A stretch of DNA of 7,223 bases. It comes from an uncultured bacterium. GTDB taxonomy: Bacteria > UBP6 > UBA1177 > JAKLFG01. Below are positions 1 to 5,809 of the stretch, one piece after another. A model generated the notes under the pieces. That model was not told where the DNA came from and ran no database searches. It saw only the letters and a program-made list of their open reading frames with translations. Every line of letters begins with the position of its first letter. The stretch's first letter is position 1. The stretch spans positions 1 to 7,223 of the forward strand of contig CALITV010000060.1 in NCBI GenBank assembly GCA_938048925.1, in the 5' to 3' direction. Made by a program: the position numbers and the translations under genes.

Positions 1-371
1 GGCGCGCGCCGCTTGATGATGTCGGCGAGCGATTCGCCCTCGACATACTCCATGACGAAGAAGGCGTTTCCCTGCTCGGTGTAGCCAAAATCGGTCACAT
101 CCACGATGTTCGATTGACCGATGTTCGACGCCGCGATCGCCTCGCGCTTGAACCGCTCGAGCGTGTCTTTGTTCTTCGAGAGTTCGAAATGGAGTATCTT
201 GATAGCGACCTTTTTCTTGAGCAGGATATGTTCGGCAAGATAGACATTTCCCATACCACCCGATCCGATGAGGCTCACAACGAGGTAGCGTTCGTTGATG
301 GTCTGGCCGATAAACGGGTCTTTCTTTTCTTTGAGTTCTATTTCGCGGGAGGGTGACTCGGGTATCGTCAT
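1..371 (-). CDS. Hanks-type Ser/Thr protein kinase, N-terminal part (runs off left edge)
   Basis: Reading leftward from an ATG at 371-369, 123 codons are visible and the frame is still open at base 1. The protein transfers phosphate from ATP to Ser/Thr on target proteins. After a charged leader of about 28 residues comes the kinase N-lobe: glycine loop G36-S-G-G-M-G41-N-V43, ATP-anchoring lysine in VAIK (K58), the likely helix-C glutamate E77 in FKREA, an NIV-DVTDFG strand (88-96) and the hinge region FVMEYVEG (105-112). The catalytic HRD and DFG motifs would lie outside the window, so activity and any C-terminal sensor or membrane domain cannot be judged. An in-frame upstream ATG at 416-414 lies inside the likely promoter spacer, so 371 is preferred. 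The nearest Shine-Dalgarno-like GAGG is about 14 bases upstream, which is far. The gene is divergent from the operon starting at 558. Kinase identity is very secure; the target is unknown. Confidence 0.95.
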   Translation of the reverse strand, partial: MTIPESPSREIELKEKKDPFIGQTINERYLVVSLIGSGGMGNVYLAEHILLKKKVAIKILHFELSKNKDTLERFKREAIAASNIGQSNIVDVTDFGYTEQGNAFFVMEYVEGESLADIIKRRA

Positions 372-406
372 CAGCCGGTCGCGTGCCTCGCTTTGGTACG
401 AAAGAA

Positions 407-435
407 ACCCTATCATGGGGTGGGAGGTTTGTCAA
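407..435 (-). promoter_or_regulatory. Likely sigma-70-type promoter for the kinase gene
   Basis: On the minus strand there is a perfect TTGACA -35 box (435-430), a 17-base spacer, and TAGGGT as -10 (412-407), which keeps the most conserved T1, A2 and T6. Transcription would start near position 400, giving a leader of about 30 bases before the ATG at 371. Boxes and spacing are seen directly; function is inferred, and the GC-rich -10 suggests a weak or activated promoter. Confidence 0.5.
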
Positions 436-490
436 CCTTAGCGGTTGTCTCTCAGGGAAATCTCGCCACGCTGTCGCGCTTTTTATTTTC

Positions 491-519
491 TTGTTTTTTT
501 GTTCCTTCTGCGGTAACTT
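491..519 (+). promoter_or_regulatory. Possible weak promoter for the six-gene operon
   Basis: The stretch between the divergent genes (372-557) is T-rich at 480-510. A TTGTTT at 491-496 and TAACTT at 514-519 are separated by 17 bases, each matching the sigma-70 consensus at three of six positions, about 40 bases before the start codon. A run of seven T lies at 494-500. This is the best candidate I can see, but it is weak, and a different sigma factor or another site may be used. Nothing else recognisable is in the intergenic stretch. Confidence 0.22.
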
Positions 520-546
520 CCCTTTCCGTAGCCATCTCAATAGAAG

Positions 547-552
547 AGGAGG
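547..552 (+). promoter_or_regulatory. Strong Shine-Dalgarno site for the CsgG-like gene
   Basis: AGGAGG sits five bases before the ATG at 558. It decides the start: the frame stays open upstream to a TTG near 393, but no ribosome binding site is seen there and that start would fall next to the divergent kinase promoter. Confidence 0.85.
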
Positions 553-557
553 GAACT

Positions 558-1544
558 ATGCAGGTGAACCGGATGTCGTGCGTGGCGGGGGTCCTCTTGT
601 CTTTTCTTTTGGTGCCGGTGATGGTGTGTGGGGGCGAGACACCGGAGCGGGAGCGTATCGCGGTGCTCGATTTTGCGCCATCGAATGTGCCGGAGGGAAT
701 CGCCGCCTCCGTTACCGATATGCTGAGCACCGAACTGGTAAATACGCATCTCTTCGAGGTCATCGAACGGATGCAGGTCAAGAAGATACTCAACGAACAG
801 GGGCTTCAGAAGACAGGTATCACCGAGAGCGAAACGGCGGTCGAGATCGGCAAGATGCTCAACATCAAACGGGTGGTCATTGGTAATGTCGGCAAACTGG
901 GGCAGAGTCTCGTGGTGACGATGAAGCTGGTCAGCGTTGAGAAGGCGAACATTCTTATTGCCGAGAAAGAGGTCGCGAAGAACGAAGACGACCTCGTGCG
1001 CGTTTGCGAGGTGCTTGTGAAGAAGTTGGTACAGGCGCTCCGTGCTCCTGCGGAACCTCAGCCGGGCAAAGTGATGCCTGTGTCATCCACCGCTACACCC
1101 GCGGCGGAACCGGCCGCTACACCGAAACCGGAGAGCACTGCTTCGCAATCACCGGCCCCTACGACTCCGGTCAAACCGGCAGAGAGGAAAGGTGCCGAAC
1201 CGAAACCGGCATCTTCTTCGAAACCGATGACACCGCTCGCTATCGGCGGTTGGGCGTCGCTCGGCGCAGGTGCGGCGCTCGCGGTGCTCGGCGGCATCGG
1301 GCACTGGCAGATGGTCGAGGCGAAGGACGACTATGAAAAAACGGGCAGCGCGGCGGCAAAGGATGATCATAACCTGTGGAAAGGGGTTGCCATCGCTGGT
1401 TATGCGGTGGGCGGCGCCGGTATCGCAGCCGGTGTGACACTGCTCGTGCTCGATGCGGTGGGAGGGAAAGAAAAAGAGGGACCTCGCGTTTCTACCGCAC
1501 CTATACCGGGAGGTTTTGTAGTGAGCGTTTCAGGGAGGTGGTGA
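558..1544 (+). CDS. Exported CsgG-like protein with Pro/Ala-rich linker and C-terminal helical hairpin
   Basis: A 328-residue protein. Residues 1-26 form a Sec-type signal peptide with a hydrophobic core LLSFLLVPVMV. C24 is preceded by V-M-V, a poor lipobox, so lipidation is doubtful. Residues 33-160 resemble the CsgG/FlgO/TolB-like envelope family: IAVLDF at 34-39, a LSTELV...FEVIERMQVKKIL block at 56-78, then G99-KMLNIKRVVIGNVGKLG. Residues 163-225 are a low-complexity Pro/Ala/Thr/Ser linker. Two Gly/Ala-rich hydrophobic stretches follow (about 227-247 and 275-298), then a PGGF...SGRW ending like that of some myxobacterial envelope proteins. CsgG itself is an outer-membrane secretion pore, but pore formation should not be assumed because this protein lacks its clear lipid anchor and has extra helices. 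It is first in the operon; its TGA ends one base before the next ATG. Its role is probably envelope assembly or stress sensing (inference). Confidence 0.82.
   Translation: MQVNRMSCVAGVLLSFLLVPVMVCGGETPERERIAVLDFAPSNVPEGIAASVTDMLSTELVNTHLFEVIERMQVKKILNEQGLQKTGITESETAVEIGKMLNIKRVVIGNVGKLGQSLVVTMKLVSVEKANILIAEKEVAKNEDDLVRVCEVLVKKLVQALRAPAEPQPGKVMPVSSTATPAAEPAATPKPESTASQSPAPTTPVKPAERKGAEPKPASSSKPMTPLAIGGWASLGAGAALAVLGGIGHWQMVEAKDDYEKTGSAAAKDDHNLWKGVAIAGYAVGGAGIAAGVTLLVLDAVGGKEKEGPRVSTAPIPGGFVVSVSGRW
1534..1539 (+). promoter_or_regulatory. Shine-Dalgarno site for the beta-helix lipoprotein, inside the preceding gene
   Basis: GGAGGT lies within the last codons of the CsgG-like gene, six bases before ATG 1546 and nine before ATG 1549. 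The spacing slightly favours 1546. The arrangement implies translational coupling. Confidence 0.7.
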
Positions 1545-1545
1545 T

Positions 1546-4176
1546 ATGATGCGCCTTTTCTTCGGTATTTTCTGCCTAGTCCTCGTCGTCGGTTGTGACG
1601 ACTTCGAGTTGAAGAAGATGGGCGGCCTCGGAGAGCCGTGCTTCGAGAATGGGCTCTGCGACAGCGGGCTCACCTGTGCCGAGGGAACCTGTATCGCCGT
1701 GGCAGGCGATATGGACGAGTCGCCGAGCGATGGGGATATGCTCATGAGCGACACCGACGAGACAACCGACTCTCCGGCGATCGACGGGGAAGAACCGGAA
1801 GGAGATGTCGGCGGGGGAAACGATGATGCTGCCGATGGCGATGTCTTCGACACTGACATCCCCGACAACGATGTGCCGGGTTGCGGTAATGGTTCGATAG
1901 ACTCGGGCGAAGAATGCGACGATAGCAACAAAGTGAATGGGGACGGCTGCTCTTCTGACTGTGTCATTGAGCCACCCGATCCGATCATCGATCTCGCCGC
2001 CGTTTACAGTGGTCAAAAAGATTTGGTTCTTTTTCAATGGACCTCTCCCGGCCCTCAGGACTATTGTTACGATAGTTATCGTGTCTGCGTTGACACGACC
2101 TGTAGCGTCGTCGCGAAAACAGGTCTTCCGGGAAATATCGAAGGCTACTATGCCTCCGTTCCGTGGTACACCGCTCTTCACCAAATAACCGTTCAGCCGA
2201 TGCGCGGCAACGATGCGGTGGGGAATGCCGCTTCTCTCCAAATCAACACCGATCTGAGTCTTTCCATCCAACCAACGGCGGTTGACTTTGGCAATGTCAA
2301 TGTCAATACGGCAAAGGACGAGACGGTAACGGTTACCAACACCTCATCGCTGGTTGATCTGGCGCTCAATGAGGTGTACCTGCCGATGGATTGCGATGGT
2401 AAGGTCTCAATTGTATCGGGAGAGGTGACCCCCGGTGACGGAACAATCGTCGCACCGGGGGAAACGCACGAAGTTTTGCTCCGCTATGCGCCAACCGAAG
2501 TTTCCGCTTGTGTTACGGGTGATCGCCTGACCGTTCAGTGGATAACCTACGGGAGCCCCTACTATAAATCGGAAGATGTTCCCATTATGGGGAGGGCAAT
2601 CAACTCGCCGCCGGTGATCACGGTCGAGTTTTCCAAGAACCCCGTGAAGACGAGCGAGGGGACAACGAGAATCACGGTGTATGTGAATGATCCGAACGGC
2701 GGATGCGATCCTAACGATATCGTCGAAGCGGTCTGGGACTATCACGAACTCGGCGGCGGACCCCGCGACGATATGTGGCACCCCTCCTGTTCTCCGGAAA
2801 GCGGCCTGCGGTGGTACTGGCGCGACATAAATGTCTCTGCTTTATCCGACGGCATCTATGTCATACCGGTCACCGTGACCGATTCAGCGGGGAACATTGC
2901 GCAAAAGAAAGTCTCTTTTGCCGTCTATTCGGGAAAGATCATCGAGGTTGGTAGCGGCAAACCGCACAGTAGCATCGCGACGGCTCTCAGTTCCTATGTG
3001 AACGGTGATATTATCGTAGTGTACCCGGGAACTTATCAGGGCACCGCAAACACGGCAACTGCCGGGAATGGGAAAAATCTTCTTCTCTACGGTATCGCGG
3101 GACCCAAAGAAACCATTATTGATCTTACCGCAACTCCGGATATACCTGCGTTCAATATGATCGGAGGACAGAGCGATTCGATCATTGGAGGCTTTACCGT
3201 AAGAAATGGTGAAAAGAACGCGGTCATCGTTGATGCAGTCAATAATCCCCAAAGACTGACGCTTACCGACTGTCGTTTCGAGTATAACGGCAATGCAACA
3301 ACGGGGAGCAGCACGATTTTGGTGACTGGTGGGGAGAACGCGGAACTGCAGGTGCGCCACTCGAGTTTCATAGGCAATGGTTCTTCGAATGTGGCCGGCG
3401 GCGCGATCAGGGCACTCGTAGGTACGAAGGTATCCGTTCTCGATTCGGTCTTCGAGGGGAACACGGGGGCCTCGGGCGGCGCAATCTACCTGAACGGGGT
3501 GGCGAGCGCTCTTTTCGATCGAGTGGTTTTCTCCAATAATAGGGGAAGTCAAAGCGGTGGCGCTGTTTCGATCTACACCGGAACCGGCACGAGTCTCTTC
3601 GTCAATACCATATTCTCCGGCAACCAGAGCAACTCTTACGGTGGAGCCATAGATATCGATGGGAACGGGGAGACTCCAACGGTCAAAATATTTAGCAGCA
3701 CCATCGTACATAACAAAGCAAACGGCGAAGCAGGGGGGATTTCGGTAATGCAGGGGAATCTCTACCTCAAAAACACCATCCTTTTCTTCAACGAGGGAGA
3801 AGCCGGCCTGACGAGTCAATTGTTCATCCACGACGACGGGGTGGCCCCCCCCGAGGTGAACGCATGGGTTGACAACTGTGCGCTCGGCGGTGCTCCCAAT
3901 GCGGTTAGTGATTTGGGCTCGCGCATCAACAATAACTCTGGTGGTCTGTGGGGATCAACGCACCACAATATCTTCAATGATCCGCTGTTCGTCGCTTCGG
4001 AAGAAGGAATATGGAGATATCGCCTGAAGAGCTATTCTCCCTGTATTGATGCGGCGTCGGACGACGCAGATGTCCCCGCCCGCGATTTTCTCGGCTATTC
4101 CCGTTTCAATATCCCGGGAAAGGGGGACGATATCGGCATAGATGCCGATATGGGAGCGTTCGAATATATTCAGTAG
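1546..4176 (+). CDS. Large surface-type lipoprotein: cysteine-rich repeats, acidic linker, Fn3/Ig-like domains, right-handed beta-helix
   Basis: An 876-residue protein. A short signal ends in the lipobox VVG-C17, so it should be lipid-anchored; D18-D19 follow. A four-cysteine knot (C32, C38, C44, C49) is followed by an acidic linker at 52-110 with about 22 Asp/Glu and no Lys/Arg. Residues 113-139 fit the Myxococcus cysteine-rich repeat (CGNG...GEECDD...GDGCSSDC). Next come an Fn3-like domain (about 145-237), an ASPM/SPD-2/Hydin or choice-of-anchor-D domain (238-351, with FGNV), and an Ig-like domain (353-462). Residues 463-815 are a right-handed beta-helix with an opening IATALSSYVNGDIIVVYPGTY motif and at least five coils carrying FxxN plus GGA-I/V. 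The end (SPCIDAA at 831-837, then DMGAFEY at 868-874) matches a choice-of-anchor-Q type terminus. No polysaccharide-lyase active site is recognisable, so adhesion, surface structure or glycan binding are all possible. It is second in the operon. Confidence 0.9.
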   Translation: MMRLFFGIFCLVLVVGCDDFELKKMGGLGEPCFENGLCDSGLTCAEGTCIAVAGDMDESPSDGDMLMSDTDETTDSPAIDGEEPEGDVGGGNDDAADGDVFDTDIPDNDVPGCGNGSIDSGEECDDSNKVNGDGCSSDCVIEPPDPIIDLAAVYSGQKDLVLFQWTSPGPQDYCYDSYRVCVDTTCSVVAKTGLPGNIEGYYASVPWYTALHQITVQPMRGNDAVGNAASLQINTDLSLSIQPTAVDFGNVNVNTAKDETVTVTNTSSLVDLALNEVYLPMDCDGKVSIVSGEVTPGDGTIVAPGETHEVLLRYAPTEVSACVTGDRLTVQWITYGSPYYKSEDVPIMGRAINSPPVITVEFSKNPVKTSEGTTRITVYVNDPNGGCDPNDIVEAVWDYHELGGGPRDDMWHPSCSPESGLRWYWRDINVSALSDGIYVIPVTVTDSAGNIAQKKVSFAVYSGKIIEVGSGKPHSSIATALSSYVNGDIIVVYPGTYQGTANTATAGNGKNLLLYGIAGPKETIIDLTATPDIPAFNMIGGQSDSIIGGFTVRNGEKNAVIVDAVNNPQRLTLTDCRFEYNGNATTGSSTILVTGGENAELQVRHSSFIGNGSSNVAGGAIRALVGTKVSVLDSVFEGNTGASGGAIYLNGVASALFDRVVFSNNRGSQSGGAVSIYTGTGTSLFVNTIFSGNQSNSYGGAIDIDGNGETPTVKIFSSTIVHNKANGEAGGISVMQGNLYLKNTILFFNEGEAGLTSQLFIHDDGVAPPEVNAWVDNCALGGAPNAVSDLGSRINNNSGGLWGSTHHNIFNDPLFVASEEGIWRYRLKSYSPCIDAASDDADVPARDFLGYSRFNIPGKGDDIGIDADMGAFEYIQ

Positions 4177-4179
4177 GTG

Positions 4180-4743
4180 ATGAGTTTCCTCAAGGCGCCA
4201 GCACCTGCGAACCTCACCTGTTCGATTACCTATCGCGATGAGGTGCCGATGGCCGACGCACTGGCGTTTCTGACAGAACGCTACGGGCCGCTCGATGTTA
4301 CCAGCGGCGTCTACGATTTTTCCGCGATATCGAATCACTACGACGCCGAGATGGGGCGTCCTCTTACCAAGTGCATCGTTTCGTTCGAACGACTGCTCCC
4401 ACGCGATGAATTCTTGGCGGCGAAGTTGTTCACGGTGGAACTGGAGCATCGTTTCTCGGTCGCCGGAAAACGGCGCGTAAACCTCGATCCGGGGCTCCTC
4501 ACGATGGAGAACTTCGTGCTCGCGACCGGTAAAAACTACAGCCACCGCATCTATCTCGGGAACGGTGTCTTCGCCGAGGTGACGCTCCTTTTCACCAAGC
4601 ACGGGACGATACAGGAACTCCCGTGGACTTACCGCGATTACCTGCGTGATCCAGCGGCCGCCTTTTTGCTGTCTCTCCGGCCGCGGTATAAAGAAAAGAT
4701 CGAATCCCTCAAAGGAACGATATGCGACTCTTCATCGCGCTAG
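4180..4743 (+). CDS. DUF4416 family protein
   Basis: A 187-residue cytoplasmic protein with no signal peptide or membrane segment. It carries the blocks I associate with DUF4416: RYGPLD (35-40), YDAEMG (54-59), RRVNLDPG (98-105), ATGKNYSHRIYLG (115-127), FAEVTL (131-136) and LPWTYRDY (147-154). The family is widespread in deltaproteobacteria and other anaerobic lineages, with no established function. The many invariant polar residues (R98, R99, N101, D103, K118, H122, R123, W149, Y151) suggest an enzyme or nucleotide/RNA binder, but that is inference. The start could be GTG 4177, immediately after the previous stop, or ATG 4180. Neither has a well-spaced Shine-Dalgarno (TAGGTG directly abuts the ATG), so expression probably depends on coupling to the lipoprotein gene. 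Its last 22 bases overlap thpR. Confidence 0.9.
   Translation: MSFLKAPAPANLTCSITYRDEVPMADALAFLTERYGPLDVTSGVYDFSAISNHYDAEMGRPLTKCIVSFERLLPRDEFLAAKLFTVELEHRFSVAGKRRVNLDPGLLTMENFVLATGKNYSHRIYLGNGVFAEVTLLFTKHGTIQELPWTYRDYLRDPAAAFLLSLRPRYKEKIESLKGTICDSSSR
4711..4716 (+). promoter_or_regulatory. Shine-Dalgarno site for thpR
   Basis: AAAGGA lies five bases before the ATG at 4722, inside the 3' end of the DUF4416 gene, and supports that start over later in-frame codons. Confidence 0.6.
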
Positions 4744-5252
4744 ACCTGAACTCCGCAGACAAACACATCATCTTCGAAACGGCGCAGCGAGCACTTTTGC
4801 GGCTCCCGCTGCCCTATAAGGCGGTGGAAGAAGAGAACCTTCATTTTACGCTCCGGTTCATCGGTGAATCTTCTCCCGCCGCCGCGGAGCGTATTGGCAG
4901 AGCACTCAAAAATATCGAGGCGTGGCGCGAAGATATCGTCATCGGTGCCCAAAGCACCTGCTTTTTGCGCCCTCGCGCCAGCATTCCGCTCTTTCTGCCG
5001 CTCGAACAGGGAGAAGATTATCTACAGGTGCTCCATGAGCGTATCACGGCGAAATGCCACTTCGCGCCGGAGCGTTTCACGGCACACCTTACCATTGCCC
5101 GGGTAAAGGCTCATCCGGGACAGATTACTCGATCGCCGCTCCCGGTTCTTGACCAAGCCTTTCGCGTGACGCCCGCACGGATCGTCCTTTTCCATTCGGA
5201 CCTCACCCCTGCCGGTCCCCGTTACACGCCGCTTGCCGAGGTGCCGCTGTGA
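4722..5252 (+). CDS. thpR: RNA 2',3'-cyclic phosphodiesterase (2H phosphoesterase, LigT/ThpR family)
   Basis: A 176-residue protein, the normal length for the family. It opens with MRLFIALDL, typical of ThpR, and has the two HxT motifs that define 2H phosphoesterases: H41-F-T43 in ENLHFTLRFIG and H122-L-T124 in RFTAHLTIAR. The second motif has Ala where Pro often precedes the His, a mild deviation. ThpR hydrolyses 2',3'-cyclic phosphate ends of RNA and shows 2'-5' RNA ligase activity in vitro; its physiological role is not settled. The enzyme is cytoplasmic. The ATG at 4722 lies inside DUF4416 (22-base overlap, different frame), and its TGA shares an A with the next ATG, so all three genes appear translationally coupled. 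Family assignment is very secure; the exact cellular substrate is unknown. Confidence 0.95.
   Translation: MRLFIALDLNSADKHIIFETAQRALLRLPLPYKAVEEENLHFTLRFIGESSPAAAERIGRALKNIEAWREDIVIGAQSTCFLRPRASIPLFLPLEQGEDYLQVLHERITAKCHFAPERFTAHLTIARVKAHPGQITRSPLPVLDQAFRVTPARIVLFHSDLTPAGPRYTPLAEVPL
5238..5243 (+). promoter_or_regulatory. Shine-Dalgarno site for the nucleosidase-like gene
   Basis: GAGGTG within the end of thpR lies eight bases before ATG 5252 and five before GTG 5249. Both starts are possible and differ by one residue. Confidence 0.5.
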
Positions 5253-5809
5253 TGCTCGTCGTCTTTGCGACCCCACACGAAAATCCGTTCCCCGTTCACC
5301 TCGAAAAGGGAAAAGAATGCCGCTACGCGGATATGCTCCTTCTCCTTGCCGGCGTCGGCAAACGGTCGGCCGAGCGGCTGGAGTTGGCTCTCGATCGAAA
5401 CGGTACGGTGACGAAGGTGGTCGAATACGGCGGCGCGGCAGCCGTCTCGGGTGCCGAGATCGGTGCTCTTTACACGGTTCGCTGTCTTTTCAATCGTGCC
5501 GGTATCGTGGAGGGGAGCCTTCCGACGGTTCCCGGGCTTGCGCCGGCCGCAGCCGTTTGTGCGGAGAGTCTCTATCGTGGCGAGGGCTTCTCATGGGGAG
5601 CGGCTATGGGGCTACCGCTTCTCTATACCATGGAAACGGCTTTTCTGTATGGGGTATGCCGTCGCTGCCAGATACCATTCTCCAGCATCCGCCTTGCCAC
5701 CGATGACGGACAGGGCGATACCCCGCGGCAATATCGGCAGGTGCTGGGGGAACACCGGGAGCAGGCGGCGAACATACTTCTTTCGTTCAGCGAGGTCTTT
5801 CACCTATGA
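5252..5809 (+). CDS. Small nucleoside phosphorylase/nucleosidase-fold protein (MTAN/futalosine hydrolase-like)
   Basis: A 185-residue cytoplasmic protein with the purine nucleoside phosphorylase/MTAN fold signature in order: strand LVVFATPHE with E10, LLLLAGVGK (29-37), the YGGAAAV turn (59-65) in place of the usual G-x-A-G, the ribose-site-like TMETA (126-130, E128), and LATDD (148-152) with D151 at the place of the catalytic Asp. E10, E128 and D151 look equivalent to E. coli MTAN Glu12, Glu174 and Asp197, so a hydrolytic nucleosidase is plausible. Candidate substrates are 5'-methylthioadenosine/S-adenosylhomocysteine, futalosine (MqnB, menaquinone synthesis) or another nucleoside; the sequence does not decide. 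It is shorter than the usual 220-240 residues, mostly between the GGAAA and MET motifs. It follows thpR with a TGATG overlap, and its own stop overlaps the next start. Confidence 0.78.
   Translation: MLVVFATPHENPFPVHLEKGKECRYADMLLLLAGVGKRSAERLELALDRNGTVTKVVEYGGAAAVSGAEIGALYTVRCLFNRAGIVEGSLPTVPGLAPAAAVCAESLYRGEGFSWGAAMGLPLLYTMETAFLYGVCRRCQIPFSSIRLATDDGQGDTPRQYRQVLGEHREQAANILLSFSEVFHL

Noticed and set aside
372..416. An upstream in-frame ATG for the kinase at 416-414
   Set aside because: It falls within the spacer of the likely promoter and has no ribosome binding site, so it would not be in the transcript if that promoter is used.
393..557. A 55-residue N-terminal extension of the CsgG-like protein from a TTG
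   Set aside because: The ATG at 558 has an ideal AGGAGG and begins directly with a signal peptide; the extension would bury that signal and cross the divergent promoter.
1060..1230. Short repeated CCGAAACCGG-like words in the CsgG-like gene
   Set aside because: They are explained by the Pro/Lys/Ala-rich linker they encode and have no regular spacing, so they are not a repeat array or CRISPR.
1576..2271. A 231-codon minus-strand frame opposite the lipoprotein N-terminal region
   Set aside because: It lies opposite the well-supported cysteine-rich and acidic linker modules, and its sequence shows no family resemblance.
3360..3740. Possible type V autotransporter because of Pmp-like coils
   Set aside because: The protein ends in a beta-helix-associated motif with no C-terminal outer-membrane barrel, and it starts with a lipobox.
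2884..3831. A 315-codon open frame on the minus strand inside the beta-helix lipoprotein gene
   Set aside because: It is fully antisense to a gene with clear domain structure, has no recognisable motif or ribosome binding site, and its composition is that of a mirrored coding frame.
3955..4602. A 215-codon minus-strand frame across the end of the lipoprotein gene and DUF4416
   Set aside because: It is antisense to two supported genes, with no motif of its own.
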